Source of the DNA: Nitrospira sp.
Lineage (GTDB): Bacteria; Nitrospirota; Thermodesulfovibrionia; UBA6902
Length of the DNA stretch: 34,169 nucleotides
NCBI GenBank assembly: GCA_016784355.1
Contig: JADHUV010000028.1
Location: 1-34,169 of the forward strand
Direction: 5' to 3'
Shown one piece after another: positions 25,703 through 34,169 of the stretch. Under the pieces are notes generated by a model. That model worked only from the letters and a program-made list of their open reading frames with translations, did no database searches and was not told the origin of the DNA. Both the position numbers and the translations under genes were made by a program. Each line of letters starts with the position of its first letter. Within the stretch, counting starts at the first letter, position 1.

Positions 25703-25743
25703 GCCTGCCGTACGGACGCTCAGGTTAATGTGCCCCGGCAGGC
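25703..25743. repeat. Inverted repeat between ribH and nusB
   Basis: Perfect 8-bp arms GCCTGCCG (25703-25710) and CGGCAGGC (25736-25743) around 25 nt, followed on plus by TTTTATT. It faces the wrong way to terminate the minus-strand operon. The right arm extended to GTGCCCCGGCAGGC resembles a second element near 33950. Confidence 0.6.
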
Positions 25744-25770
25744 TTTTATTGATCATTGTTATTTCAAAAC

Positions 25771-26232
25771 TCATAATTTTTTAAATAGCTGCGCCATCTC
25801 TATAGCGACCATTGCTGCATCCCAGCCCTTATTGCCGCTTTTAGATCCGGCCCTCTCAACCGCCTGCTCTATTGTATCGGTAGTAAGTACTCCAAAGGCA
25901 ATAGGTATTCCTGTCTCCATAGATACAGTTGCTATCCCTTTTGAAACTTCGGCAGAAACGTAATCAAAATGTGGAGTTGCCCCGCGAATAACTGTGCCTA
26001 AACATACAACGGCGTCGTGCTGCTTTTTTTCAGCCAGTTTCTTTGCGGCCATGGGTATTTCAAATGCGCCGGGCACCTTTACTACATCAATGTCCTGCGC
26101 AGAGGCACCATGCCTGACCAGTGCATCGATTGCACCGTCAAGAAGCTTGGATGTAATAAAATCATTGAACCGGCTTATGACTATAGCAAACTTAAGATCC
26201 TTTGCCTGTAATTCTCCTTCAAATGTCTTCAT
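25771..26232 (-). CDS. ribH: 6,7-dimethyl-8-ribityllumazine synthase
   Basis: Condenses the ribityl-uracil amine with dihydroxybutanone phosphate in the penultimate step of riboflavin synthesis; forms capsids or pentamers. 153 residues, normal length. Motifs: [52 protein letters not shown], and [15 protein letters not shown]. Start ATG at 26232 has GGAGG upstream. Sits between ribBA (51-base gap) and nusB in the rib part of the operon. ribD is not in the window. Confidence 0.96.
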   Translation of the reverse strand: MKTFEGELQAKDLKFAIVISRFNDFITSKLLDGAIDALVRHGASAQDIDVVKVPGAFEIPMAAKKLAEKKQHDAVVCLGTVIRGATPHFDYVSAEVSKGIATVSMETGIPIAFGVLTTDTIEQAVERAGSKSGNKGWDAAMVAIEMAQLFKKL

Positions 26233-26283
26233 GCTGACCTCCGTGATATCTGATATTTTTATATGTACCTGATTTTTTGATCA

Positions 26284-27537
26284 CTATATTTTTTCAAGCA
26301 GGTGACCCATCTTTTTCTTTTTTGTCTTTAGATATTTCATGTTCTTTGCATGAGGCGTTGCCTCAGCCGAAACCCTGCCTACAATCTTTAAGCCGTAACC
26401 CTCAAGGCCGACCAGTTTTTTCGGGTTGTTTGTCATCAGGCGCATTTTCTTTACCCCGAGATCCACAAGCATTTGAGCTCCTATCCCGTAGTCACGAAGA
26501 TCTGCCTTGAACCCGAGTTTAACATTGGCCTCGACCGTGTCCAGGCCGTCATCCTGCAGGGCATAGGCCTTCATTTTATTGGCAAGTCCAATTCCGCGGC
26601 CTTCCTGCTTCATATAAAGAATAACACCTTTACCTTCCTTCTTGACGGTTGCCATGGCATTGCGCAGCTGATCACCGCAATCACATCTGTGCGATCCGAA
26701 TACATCTCCTGTAAGGCATTCGGAGTGAACGCGTACCAGGACATCGTCATCAGGACCGATCTCTCCCTTTACCAATGCTACATTTTCTGTGGCATCCACA
26801 TCATTTCCATAAACTATTATCTTAAACTCGCCTGCATGGGAAGTAGGCAGTTTGGCCTCTGCCAGTCTCTTTACTAGGCGTTCATTATTCATCCTGTACT
26901 GAATCAGATCCTTAACGGTTATCATTTTCAGTTTGTGTTTACGTGCAAATTTGGCAAGTTCCGGTACCCTGGACATAGTGCCGTCATCATTCATGATCTC
27001 GCAAATGACGCCTGAATGATCCAGTCCAGCCAGACGCGCCAGATCCACGGAGCCCTCAGTCTGTCCTGCCCGCTGAAGTACTCCTCCGGGCTGTGCCCTC
27101 AGGGGAAATATATGGCCAGGTCTTGCAAGGTCTGACGGCTTTGCCTTCGGATTGATGGCGGTCTTAATCGTCTTTGCCCTGTCAGCTGCTGAGATCCCTG
27201 TGGTAACACCTTTTCTGGCCTCAATCGAGATCGTAAAGGCCGTACCGAACTGTGATGTATTATTATCCGACATCATAGGCAGGTTCAGGGACTCGATCTT
27301 CTCAGGTGTCATGGACAGACAAATAAGGCCTCTGCCATGAGTTGCCATGAAGTTTATGACCTCCGGGGTCACCTTTTCGGCAGCTATTGTCAGATCGCCT
27401 TCATTTTCCCTGTCTTCATCATCAACCAGGACTACCATCTTACCTTCACGAATGTCCTCAAGAGCTTCCTCTATCGAATGAAATTTCCATGTTTTTTTCG
27501 GTGCAGTTTTTTTGGGTACAGTTTTTTTCTTAGTCAT
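26284..27537 (-). CDS. ribBA: Bifunctional DHBP synthase / GTP cyclohydrolase II
   Basis: Supplies both precursors of riboflavin. 417 residues: a Lys/Pro-rich N-terminal extension (about 1-16), a dihydroxybutanone phosphate synthase domain with [12 protein letters not shown] and [26 protein letters not shown] (to about 215), then GTP cyclohydrolase II with zinc ligands in [18 protein letters not shown] and QEGRGIGL. Its ATG at 27537 overlaps the end of ribE by 8 bases, so translation is probably coupled. Confidence 0.96.
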   Translation of the reverse strand: MTKKKTVPKKTAPKKTWKFHSIEEALEDIREGKMVVLVDDEDRENEGDLTIAAEKVTPEVINFMATHGRGLICLSMTPEKIESLNLPMMSDNNTSQFGTAFTISIEARKGVTTGISAADRAKTIKTAINPKAKPSDLARPGHIFPLRAQPGGVLQRAGQTEGSVDLARLAGLDHSGVICEIMNDDGTMSRVPELAKFARKHKLKMITVKDLIQYRMNNERLVKRLAEAKLPTSHAGEFKIIVYGNDVDATENVALVKGEIGPDDDVLVRVHSECLTGDVFGSHRCDCGDQLRNAMATVKKEGKGVILYMKQEGRGIGLANKMKAYALQDDGLDTVEANVKLGFKADLRDYGIGAQMLVDLGVKKMRLMTNNPKKLVGLEGYGLKIVGRVSAEATPHAKNMKYLKTKKKKMGHLLEKI

Positions 27538-28168
27538 TTAAAAAGCCTTTCTCCTTCAGTAATTGCATTAGCCCTGAATCAGTGCTTTCCTTCCCTAGAA
27601 GTCTCTCGACATACTTCCCTATTATATCGGCCTCAAGATTCACTCTGCTGCCAATTTTCAGAACTCCCAGATTAGTTACACTGAGGGTATGAGGTATTAT
27701 GGCCACGGTAAATGTGGAGTGATCAAGATTTGCAACGGTCAGGCTTACGCCATCTATCGTTATGGAGCCTTTCGGTACTATATATTTAAGGACCTCTTTC
27801 GGGGCCGCAAACGTGAAATAAGTATATTCTCCAAGCGGCCTCACAGAAGTGACAGTCCCGGTACTGTCTACATGGCCGGTCACTATATGTCCGCCCAGCC
27901 TGTCAGAGAAGCGGAGGGCTCTTTCAAGGTTGACCTTGCTATTGCTCTTGAGCTGCCCGAGACTTGTACTTCTCATGGTCTCAGGAGACACATCAAAAGA
28001 GATATTAGCACCAAGCGTTGTAACTGTCAGACAGACTCCGTTTACTGATACGCTGTCTCCCAGCTTCAGCTCAAAGGTCTCCTGTGGCTTCAAGGTCAGC
28101 CGCATGCTGCTGCCCGATTGAGCAATGGAGGTGATTATACCTGATGTCTCTACTAAGCCAGTGAACAT
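27530..28168 (-). CDS. ribE: Riboflavin synthase alpha chain
   Basis: Converts two lumazine molecules to riboflavin plus ribityl-uracil amine. 212 residues in two repeated lumazine-binding halves: MFTGLVETSGIITSI and GDSVSVNGVCLTV in the first, GHIVTGHVDSTGTV and GSITIDGVSLTV in the second. No Shine-Dalgarno is visible before the ATG at 28168. 63 bases separate it from lepB; I saw no FMN-riboswitch-like sequence there. Named ribE as in Bacillus; ribC in E. coli. Confidence 0.95.
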   Translation of the reverse strand: MFTGLVETSGIITSIAQSGSSMRLTLKPQETFELKLGDSVSVNGVCLTVTTLGANISFDVSPETMRSTSLGQLKSNSKVNLERALRFSDRLGGHIVTGHVDSTGTVTSVRPLGEYTYFTFAAPKEVLKYIVPKGSITIDGVSLTVANLDHSTFTVAIIPHTLSVTNLGVLKIGSRVNLEADIIGKYVERLLGKESTDSGLMQLLKEKGFLND

Positions 28169-28231
28169 ATTAAAAAATATCCGAGTACTTATCGTACCCT
28201 GATTTGAATGGGAAATGCATGATTTGCGGTT

Positions 28232-28954
28232 TTAATGTATAAGGCTTCCAAGCCTGTCCCAGCGAACTTTGCTGAACCACTCTCCCTCAGTATTCCAGGA
28301 CCAGTACATGATAAAGGCCTTTCCCTTGATTTCTTCCATACTTACAAATCCCCAGAAGCGACTGTCATAACTCTGATCCCGGTTGTCACCCATCACAAAA
28401 ACCTTGTTACGCGGGACAGTAAAGTCTGAAAGATTGTCTCTCGGACTGTTGCTGTCCAGACCCGGATCACTGTGAACTGTATAGGGCTCATCAAGAAGGA
28501 CCTTGTTAACGTATACCTTTTTGTCCTTTATCTCAATCCGATCTCCGCCTACCCCGACGACTCTTTTGATAAAATCTCTGCAGTCATCATGAAAAAGGGC
28601 TCCGGGATTGCCGCTGTTTAAAAAGTTTGAGAGCCTGAAGGATATATTATTACCGGCGCTGGTGCATTCTTCTTTCTCCTTATTGCCCGGGAATGAAAAA
28701 ACGATCACATCTCCCCTTTTAGGGGCATTAAAGATAAGGAACCTGCTATCAGTTAAGGGTATGGTAGTGCCATAAACAAATTTATTTACAAGTATATGGT
28801 CTCCTATAAGCAGTGTCGGAATCATTGAGCCTGAAGGAATTTTGAAGGCCTGAACAATAAAGGCCCTTATGACCAGGGCAAGCAGGACAGCTATAATAAT
28901 AGCTTCTGCATATTCCCTTGTTTTTGATTTTTTTAAAGCCTTATCAGCTGCCAA
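28232..28954 (-). CDS. lepB: Signal peptidase I
   Basis: Membrane-bound peptidase that removes Sec signal peptides. 240 residues: one N-terminal transmembrane helix (about 18-36), then the Ser-Lys dyad S43 (KIPSGSMIPTL) and K129 (FIKRVVGVGGD), and the downstream boxes KRGDVIVF and FVMGDNRDQSYDSRFWG. An insertion of about 30 residues before K129 carries two cysteines (C96, C124) that might form a disulfide. The start is TTG at 28954, with AAAGGAAA upstream; no other start fits. 14 bases after lepA. Confidence 0.95.
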   Translation of the reverse strand: MAADKALKKSKTREYAEAIIIAVLLALVIRAFIVQAFKIPSGSMIPTLLIGDHILVNKFVYGTTIPLTDSRFLIFNAPKRGDVIVFSFPGNKEKEECTSAGNNISFRLSNFLNSGNPGALFHDDCRDFIKRVVGVGGDRIEIKDKKVYVNKVLLDEPYTVHSDPGLDSNSPRDNLSDFTVPRNKVFVMGDNRDQSYDSRFWGFVSMEEIKGKAFIMYWSWNTEGEWFSKVRWDRLGSLIH

Positions 28955-28968
28955 TAGATTGGTTTCCT

Positions 28969-30762
28969 TTATGTAACTTTTAGTACTGCGAGGAAGGCTT
29001 CCTGAGGGATCTCGATCCTACCGACCTGTTTCATTCTCTTTTTTCCTTCTTTCTGCTTTTCCAACAACTTACGCTTTCTGCTGATATCTCCGCCGTAACA
29101 CTTGGCCAGAACATTTTTCCTGAGGGCCTTAATGGTCTCTCTGGCAATAATTTTATTGCCTATTGCCGCCTGAATGATTACCTCGTACATCTGCCGTGGT
29201 ATCTCCTGACGAAGCTTCTCAGCAACATTCTTACCCTTGGAGTATGCCTGATCTTTATGGACAATTAATGAAAGGGCATCAACGGGTTCTGTATTAATCA
29301 GTATGTCCAGTTTGATAAGTTTCGATTCTTTGTAGCCTATAAACTCGTAATCCATCGAGGCATAACCGCTGGAAGTAGATTTTAGTTTATCATAAAAGTC
29401 CCACAAAATCTCATTAAGAGGGAATTCATAATCTACCTTGATCCTGTCCTTGCCTATATAAGAGAAGTCCTTTTGCGTACCCCGTCGATTCTGACAAAGT
29501 TCCAGAATATTGCCGATATAACTGGCGGGGACAAAGATAGTTGCCACTACATATGGTTCTTCAATGCTTTCATAGTGCTTTGGGAGCATGGCAGGACTGT
29601 GAATGAATATTTCTTTACCGTCTACGATGTTTACCTTGTACACAACCGTAGGGGCCGTATTGACTAAAAAGAGCTTAAATTCCCGTTCCAGGCGCTCTTT
29701 TATGATTTCCATATGCAGAAGCCCAAGGAATCCGCAACGGAAACCAAAGCCCAATGCCGTGGATGACTCGGGCTCAAAATTAAAAGAGGCATCATTCAGC
29801 CGCAGTTTCTCCAGGGCATCCTTAAGGTCCTCATATTGATTTGTCTCCGTAGGATAAAGACCCGAAAACACCATTGGTTTTATATCTTTGTATCCGACAC
29901 AGGCCTCAGCGGTTCTGTTTTTGGCATCAGTTACCGTATCTCCGACCTTTGCATCCTCGACATTTCTTATGCCCGCATTTATATAGCCGACCTCACCTGC
30001 CTTCAGGGAAGCTACAGGCTTTTTATTTGGTGTAAATAGCCCGACATCCAGGACCTCGTAGGTTTTATCTGTGGCCATGAAATGAATCTGTGAGCCTTTT
30101 TTGACCTCACCGTCAAAGACCCTGACCAAAATGATTACGCCCTGATAATTGTCAAACCAGGAATCAAATATAAGGGCCTTCAGCGGGGCATTTAAGACTC
30201 CCTTCGGAGGCGGTATTTTTCTAACTACTGCTTCCAGCAGGTCTTGTATGCCCATACCGGATTTTGCGGACGTAAACACTACATCACTGCAGTCAATGCC
30301 CACGGCTTCCTCTATATCTTCAATCACCCTTTCCGGCTCAGCGCTCGGCAGATCAATCTTGTTAATGACGGGAATTATCTCAAGGTCGTTCTCAACCGCA
30401 AGATATGTATTGGCCAGGGTCTGCGCCTCGACCCCCTGTGATGCATCTACCACAAGCAAGGCTCCATCGCATGAGGCAAGGCTACGGGAAACCTCGTAGG
30501 AAAAATCGACATGACCGGGAGTATCTATAAGGTTAAGTGTATAGTCTTTTCCATCTAATGCTTTGTATTGAACAGTCACAGAATGGGCCTTGATTGTGAT
30601 GCCGCGTTCCTGCTCGATGTCCATGGAATCCAGGACCTGCTTAGTGGTCATCTCACGGGATGTCAGTGCCCCGGTCAGCTCCAGTATGCGATCCGCAATC
30701 GTGGATTTGCCATGGTCTATATGGGCGATAATTGAGAAGTTTCTTATGTTACGTCTTGGCAT
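28969..30762 (-). CDS. lepA: Elongation factor 4 (LepA)
   Basis: Ribosome-associated GTPase (EF-4). 597 residues, the usual length. G-domain motifs: AHIDHGKST (G1, about 12-20), [11 protein letters not shown] (G3), NKIDLPSA (G4). EF-G-like domains II, III and V follow, then the LepA-specific C-terminal end (RLVGNKI-like [49 protein letters not shown]). It begins 4 bases after the glk stop and precedes lepB by 14 bases, the common lepA-lepB pair. Confidence 0.98.
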   Translation of the reverse strand: MPRRNIRNFSIIAHIDHGKSTIADRILELTGALTSREMTTKQVLDSMDIEQERGITIKAHSVTVQYKALDGKDYTLNLIDTPGHVDFSYEVSRSLASCDGALLVVDASQGVEAQTLANTYLAVENDLEIIPVINKIDLPSAEPERVIEDIEEAVGIDCSDVVFTSAKSGMGIQDLLEAVVRKIPPPKGVLNAPLKALIFDSWFDNYQGVIILVRVFDGEVKKGSQIHFMATDKTYEVLDVGLFTPNKKPVASLKAGEVGYINAGIRNVEDAKVGDTVTDAKNRTAEACVGYKDIKPMVFSGLYPTETNQYEDLKDALEKLRLNDASFNFEPESSTALGFGFRCGFLGLLHMEIIKERLEREFKLFLVNTAPTVVYKVNIVDGKEIFIHSPAMLPKHYESIEEPYVVATIFVPASYIGNILELCQNRRGTQKDFSYIGKDRIKVDYEFPLNEILWDFYDKLKSTSSGYASMDYEFIGYKESKLIKLDILINTEPVDALSLIVHKDQAYSKGKNVAEKLRQEIPRQMYEVIIQAAIGNKIIARETIKALRKNVLAKCYGGDISRKRKLLEKQKEGKKRMKQVGRIEIPQEAFLAVLKVT

Positions 30763-30766
30763 GAGT

Positions 30767-31768
30767 CTAGTTTGCCGACAGGTCGATACAGCTGTCCGCC
30801 TCGGTTATCTTGCTAAACAGCAGGCCTGCAGCACCGATTGAACCTGCATCTTTTGTCAGCTCGCTCTTAATGATCTGCACGTCCGATGCAAGATGCTTCA
30901 AGGCCCTTTTTATGGATTCTTTTTTGATTTCTTCGACTAAAAGGTCCCAGGCACCAAGCAGGCCTCCGCCTATGATAACTGCCTCAATGCCGAGAAGATT
31001 GATGAGGTTTGCTATGCCCATGCCGAGAAACTGGCCTGCTTCCCTGTATATTTCCCTGCTCAGACTATCTCCGTCCAATGCATTTTTAAAGACCGTCTCA
31101 GGGGTTATCTTATAAATATTACCCTCACAGCACTTCATAAGCAGGCTTTCAGTTCCTTTTTCCAAAGATGAAACCGCCCTGTCGATTATCGCCCTGCCCG
31201 ATGCATATGATTCAAGACAGCCGTAACTGCCGCAAGGGCAATATCTGCCGTTAGGCACTATGGTCATGTGTCCGATCTCAAGAGGTCCCTCAAAAAGGCG
31301 GCCGTTATATATATATCCGCCGCCCAGGCCTGTTCCGAGAGTGAGTACTACAAAATTATTAAAATTCTTGCCGGCTCCAACCCACTTTTCGCCGTAAGCA
31401 TATATATTCGCGTCGTTTTCAATGACTATAGGGAGTTTAAACTCCTGTTCAAATATACTGCGAAGAGGTGCGCCGTTAATCGCTGTGATATTGGGTGATT
31501 GAAGCACAGTGCCATTTCGTCTGTCTATAAGGCCCGCAATCCCGATACCTATTCCAGCCAGAGCAGAACTGCCAATCGCCGCCTGTGTCCTGTCTTTCGC
31601 AATGAACTCTTTTAGACTCTTTACGAGGAGCGGGACAATTTCTTCTTTATTTTTACTATTAACACCCAGGGTAGGGCGCTGAAAGCTCGAGAGCACTGTT
31701 CCGTCTTCAGCAGCAAGAACAAACTTGGTATTTGTGCCGCCTATGTCCATGCCGATGGCCATTCTCAT
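30767..31768 (-). CDS. ROK-family sugar kinase, probable glucokinase
   Basis: 333 residues. ATP site [12 protein letters not shown] near the N-terminus; GIGIAGLID; the sugar-binding END-x-N motif ([13 protein letters not shown]); GTGLGGG; and the ROK zinc site [26 protein letters not shown], with C-x-C-G-x-x-G-C-L-E. The ROK class with a zinc site is most often glucokinase, but N-acetylmannosamine or fructokinase activity cannot be excluded. First gene of the operon, with its own promoter and a GGGAG Shine-Dalgarno; the next gene starts 4 bases after its stop. Confidence 0.88.
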   Translation of the reverse strand: MRMAIGMDIGGTNTKFVLAAEDGTVLSSFQRPTLGVNSKNKEEIVPLLVKSLKEFIAKDRTQAAIGSSALAGIGIGIAGLIDRRNGTVLQSPNITAINGAPLRSIFEQEFKLPIVIENDANIYAYGEKWVGAGKNFNNFVVLTLGTGLGGGYIYNGRLFEGPLEIGHMTIVPNGRYCPCGSYGCLESYASGRAIIDRAVSSLEKGTESLLMKCCEGNIYKITPETVFKNALDGDSLSREIYREAGQFLGMGIANLINLLGIEAVIIGGGLLGAWDLLVEEIKKESIKRALKHLASDVQIIKSELTKDAGSIGAAGLLFSKITEADSCIDLSAN

Positions 31769-31806
31769 CTATATGTTCTCCCGGTTCATTAGTTTGGATA
31801 TTACTT

Positions 31807-31834
31807 ATATTAAGCAACATAAATATTAGCACAA
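31807..31834 (-). promoter_or_regulatory. Predicted promoter of the glk operon
   Basis: On minus: -35 TTGTGC (31834-31829), a 16-nt spacer and -10 TAATAT (31812-31807). Start near 31800, giving a leader of about 32 nt. It would drive the nine-gene operon down to purB. Confidence 0.5.
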
Positions 31835-31853
31835 TACGAAAAAGGCTGTAAAG

Positions 31854-31859
31854 TATAAT
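31854..31859 (+). promoter_or_regulatory. -10 box for the aminotransferase-deoC operon
   Basis: Perfect TATAAT divergent from the glk promoter; no good -35. Expected leader about 35 nt. A second weak -10, TAAACT, lies 6 nt before the ATG at 31902. Confidence 0.4.
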
Positions 31860-31901
31860 ACGCTTGTGGAAAATGGGGAATCAGCGTGATAAACTGTTTG
31901 A

Positions 31902-32768
31902 ATGATTTTTCTTAATAATAAGCTCGTCAAAAGAAAAGATGCTCTCGTATCCGTGTTTGATCACGGGTTTTTATATGGTGATGGAATATATGAGACCTTT
32001 CGTGTTTATGACGGGGTCGTGTTTATGCTGCAGGAACATCTTGAGCGGCTCTTTGAATCGGCCTCGTTGATCGGACTTGATATACAAAAGTCGCGAGCTG
32101 CGATAAAAAAAGCTGTATATGAGACTCTTCAGGCTAATAAGCTTGACGAGGCTACTATTCGCCTGACCGTCTCTCGCGGGGTGGGTCCATTGGGGCTTGA
32201 CCCGGCATTATGTAAAAAACCGACTTTTGTCATCATGGTCAATCCTTTTAAGCCGTATCCCTCAAAGTTTCGGCGTAAGGGTATTGCCTTGACAGTGGCC
32301 AGGACGCGCCGAAATTATCAAGGGGCGCTTGATCCCAGAATCAAGTCCCTGAATTTTTTAAATAATATACTTGCCAAGCGTGAATCAATAGCGCGCGGGA
32401 CCAATGAGGCCATTATGCTTAATCATCGAGGTCACCTTACAGAGGGAACGGTCAGTAATCTCTTTTTTGTCAGGGGCGGGGTCTTGTATACCCCATCGAT
32501 GAAGACGGGTATTTTAGAAGGGATTACGCGGAAGATTATTATTGGCCTTGCGACAGCATCCGGTATAAAGGTTAAAGAAGGCGGGTATGGGCCGGCTGCG
32601 CTTATGAGTGCTGATGAGGTTTTTATTTCCAATACATCTATGGAGGTAATGCCTGTCCGTTCGGTTGATGATCATATGGTGCCGGTCTCTCCGGGGAATA
32701 TGACAAAATTGCTGGGTGCGGATTACCGGAAGTTTCTCCGCAAGTACAAAAGGAGCCATGCTTTATGA
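31902..32768 (+). CDS. Class IV (branched-chain/D-amino-acid type) aminotransferase
   Basis: Fold-type IV PLP enzyme, 288 residues. Features: VSVFDHGFLYGDGIYETFRVYDG near the N-terminus, the PLP lysine K148 in RIKSLNFLNNILAKRE, E181 in LTEGTVSNLFFV that contacts the PLP nitrogen, and TGILEGITR. It cannot be split from sequence into branched-chain aminotransferase, D-alanine aminotransferase or aminodeoxychorismate lyase; its length and motifs are compatible with all three. Its stop overlaps the deoC start by ATGA. Confidence 0.85.
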   Translation: MIFLNNKLVKRKDALVSVFDHGFLYGDGIYETFRVYDGVVFMLQEHLERLFESASLIGLDIQKSRAAIKKAVYETLQANKLDEATIRLTVSRGVGPLGLDPALCKKPTFVIMVNPFKPYPSKFRRKGIALTVARTRRNYQGALDPRIKSLNFLNNILAKRESIARGTNEAIMLNHRGHLTEGTVSNLFFVRGGVLYTPSMKTGILEGITRKIIIGLATASGIKVKEGGYGPAALMSADEVFISNTSMEVMPVRSVDDHMVPVSPGNMTKLLGADYRKFLRKYKRSHAL

Positions 32769-33409
32769 AAGATATTGCGGGATATATTGATCACACGCTG
32801 CTTCGTGCTGATGCTGTACTGGATGAGATTGAGGTTCTTTGCACCGAGGCTGCTGAATATAAATTTGCATCTGTCTGTATTGCCCCTTTATATGTAAAGT
32901 ATGCGGCAGGAAAGCTTGCGGGTTCCGGAGTAAAGGTCTGCACAGTAATCGGATTTCCCCTCGGGGCTTCAGGTTCACGTGTAAAGATATATGAGGCCAT
33001 GGAGGCGGTTAATAATGGCGCGGACGAACTTGATATTGTTATTAATATTGGAGATGCAAAGGCGGGAGAATGGGAGAAGGTAGAGAAAGAGTTATCGGCC
33101 ATTATAGCTTCTACCCCCGATGCACTGCATAAAGTTATTATAGAGACTTGTTACCTTAATGATGATCAGAAAAAGGCTGCCTGTATTGCTGCAGTCAATG
33201 CTGGCGCAGCCTTTGTTAAGACCTCAACCGGGTTCGGTTCATCAGGCGCCAGCGTGCAGGATGTCAGACTCATGAAGTCTGTTGTCGGCGATGCCGGCGT
33301 TAAGGCATCCGGAGGTATAAAGACACATTCGGAGGCACTTGCAATGATTGGTGCCGGCGCCTCGAGGATCGGAACCAGTTCAGGAGTGGACATTGTTGAA
33401 GGCGGTTAG
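32765..33409 (+). CDS. deoC: Deoxyribose-phosphate aldolase
   Basis: Splits 2-deoxyribose-5-phosphate to acetaldehyde and glyceraldehyde-3-phosphate in deoxynucleoside breakdown. 214 residues, a TIM barrel of usual length: IDHTLL, GFPLG, ADELDIVINIG (D90), the Schiff-base lysine K152 in FVKTSTGFG, and K180 in VKASGGIKT. Translationally coupled to the aminotransferase through ATGA; a likely Shine-Dalgarno (AGGAG) lies in the end of that gene. Confidence 0.95.
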   Translation: MKDIAGYIDHTLLRADAVLDEIEVLCTEAAEYKFASVCIAPLYVKYAAGKLAGSGVKVCTVIGFPLGASGSRVKIYEAMEAVNNGADELDIVINIGDAKAGEWEKVEKELSAIIASTPDALHKVIIETCYLNDDQKKAACIAAVNAGAAFVKTSTGFGSSGASVQDVRLMKSVVGDAGVKASGGIKTHSEALAMIGAGASRIGTSSGVDIVEGG

Positions 33410-33490
33410 TAAGGAGCTGCTCTGGAAATGGTATTATAAAGCTCAGAATTAGTATTTTTGAAGATTGAAATATGGAGGTCGGATTAAGAT

Positions 33491-33934
33491 ATGTCAAAAG
33501 CCGAAGATATTAAAACTTTATTTAAAACAGGGCTTAATTGCTCTCAGTCAATGTTTGTAGGCTTTGCAGAAGAGAGCGGTCTTGACCGTGATACTGCAAT
33601 GCGGGTGGCCTCATCATTTGGCGGAGGCATGGGAAGGGCAGGTGAGACCTGCGGTGCCATATCAGGGGCACTCATGGTTATTGGTATGAAGTTTGGTAAT
33701 ACCGATGAAAAGGACAATAAGGCAAAGGCCAAGGTCTATGAAGAGGCCGGAAGGTTTATGAAAGAATTTAAAGACCGTAATAATAATGCTGCCTGCAGAG
33801 ACTTGCTCGGTTTTCAGTTCGGATCTGAAGATGCGCCGAAAGATCCTAAGGAAGTATTTAAGGTTATCCAGTCTAAATGTCCGAAGTATGTGCAGGATGC
33901 TACGGAGATACTGGAAGGCATTTTAAAGGATTAG
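33491..33934 (+). CDS. C_GCAxxG_C_C family protein
   Basis: 147 residues with the family's four cysteines: C17 (LNCSQSMF), C54 in [15 protein letters not shown]102 ([10 protein letters not shown]) and C130 (KCPKYV). The family, common in anaerobes and often near redox or metal-related genes, is thought to be redox-active, but its biochemical role is not known to me. An AGGAGGT-like GGAGGT lies 12 nt before the ATG. Stands 81 bases after deoC and is followed by a tandem repeat and moaC. Confidence 0.88.
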   Translation: MSKAEDIKTLFKTGLNCSQSMFVGFAEESGLDRDTAMRVASSFGGGMGRAGETCGAISGALMVIGMKFGNTDEKDNKAKAKVYEEAGRFMKEFKDRNNNAACRDLLGFQFGSEDAPKDPKEVFKVIQSKCPKYVQDATEILEGILKD

Positions 33935-33949
33935 GAATAAAGGCATGTG

Positions 33950-33968
33950 CCTGCCGGCAGGGGCACTG
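33950..33968. repeat. Palindrome-containing element before the tandem repeat
   Basis: Perfect 12-bp palindrome CCTGCCGGCAGG followed by GGCAC, mirrored by the GTG-C before it. It shares GCCTGCCGG and GGCAC with the inverted repeat at 25703-25743. Confidence 0.5.
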
Positions 33969-34040
33969 AGGCATAAAGGCACGAAGGCAGAAAGGCACGA
34001 AGGCACAAAGGCAGAAAGGCAGAAAGGCAGAAAGGCAAAG
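33969..34040 (+). repeat. 8-bp tandem repeat, nine units, upstream of moaC
   Basis: Nine consecutive units of AGGCANNA, mostly AGGCACGA or AGGCAGAA, running from 33969 to 34040, just before the moaC Shine-Dalgarno. The last unit is AGGCAAAG. No coding sense is seen; the reverse strand reads as low-complexity Cys/Phe/Leu-rich peptide, an artefact of the repeat. Confidence 0.9.
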
Positions 34041-34058
34041 AGGGGGAAGGAGAAGAGT

Positions 34059-34169
34059 ATGAATAAGCTTTCGCATATAGATGAGAAGGGCAGGGCGAGT
34101 ATGGTGGATGTCAGTACTAAACAGCCGACGCATAGGGTGGCTTATGCGTCCGGCTCGGTCTTTATGGAT
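34059..34169 (+). CDS. moaC: Cyclic pyranopterin monophosphate synthase, 5' part
   Basis: MoaC acts in the first stage of molybdenum cofactor synthesis. Only 37 codons lie in the window, but they read [19 protein letters not shown], then [12 protein letters not shown], the typical MoaC N-terminus (L-S-H-I-D..G...M-V-D-V-x-x-K). The Shine-Dalgarno AAGGAG lies 6 nt before the ATG. It follows the 8-bp tandem repeat, which may affect its expression. Confidence 0.9.
   Translation, partial: MNKLSHIDEKGRASMVDVSTKQPTHRVAYASGSVFMD

Noticed and set aside
28169..28231. FMN riboswitch upstream of ribE
   Set aside because: The 63-base gap is too short and has none of the conserved RFN motifs.
33900..34133. 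Minus-strand ORF with Cys/Phe/Leu-rich sequence over the 8-bp repeat
   Set aside because: It is the translation of the tandem repeat on the wrong strand, overlaps the 3' end of the C_GCAxxG gene and the moaC start, and has no plausible protein character.

Overview
The window reads as a chromosomal replication-origin region from a diderm (Gram-negative type) bacterium. Evidence: GyrB carries the large insertion in its TOPRIM half that Gram-negative GyrBs have; there is an apolipoprotein N-acyltransferase (Lnt), a lipoprotein RlpA with a SPOR domain, and LepB. Metabolism looks anaerobic or micro-aerobic: a vitamin B12-dependent ribonucleotide reductase, selenium metabolism with SelD itself a selenoprotein, and DUF3786 and C_GCAxxG proteins of the kind found in anaerobes. 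The mix resembles Nitrospirota or Desulfobacterota, but I cannot assign a phylum from sequence alone. No rRNA, tRNA, CRISPR array, insertion sequence or prophage was seen.

Layout. 1-4884 (minus): gyrB (3' end cut by the window edge), dnaN, dnaA. 4885-5140: probable oriC/dnaA control region with a phased trio of DnaA-box-like sites, a dnaA promoter and a large inverted repeat; gene orientation flips here. 5141-9733: scpA (+), then a HEAT-repeat gene and Sec-containing selD (-), then lnt, a tiny coupled ORF and a small membrane protein (+). 9734-12412: nrdJ with a promoter, an NrdR-box-like operator, a duplicated ribosome-binding/start segment upstream, and a clear terminator. 12465-13438: decayed DNA, apparently the tail of a type I methylase subunit followed by dinD interrupted by an amber codon. 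13684-15946 (+): rlpA, dCMP deaminase, lipase-like hydrolase. 15947-21141: gdh (-), a DUF3786 gene (+), an APH-like kinase and uvrC (-). 21142-21788: a 647-base gap holding a strong promoter, a highly structured RNA of about 164 nt and a long terminator hairpin, the best candidate for an undescribed element. 21789-31768: a long SAICAR synthetase-like purC (+) facing a nine-gene minus-strand operon, glk-lepA-lepB-ribE-ribBA-ribH-nusB-phosphoesterase-purB. 31902-34169 (+): class IV aminotransferase, deoC, C_GCAxxG protein, an 8-bp tandem repeat and the start of moaC.

How it fits together: replication initiation (dnaA, dnaN, gyrB, scpA), nucleotide supply (nrdJ, dCMP deaminase, purC, purB, deoC), riboflavin synthesis, and envelope functions (lnt, lepB, rlpA). 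At least three genes (scpA, selD, uvrC) lack a Shine-Dalgarno and have a -10 box 6-8 nt ahead of the start codon, which suggests leaderless mRNAs.
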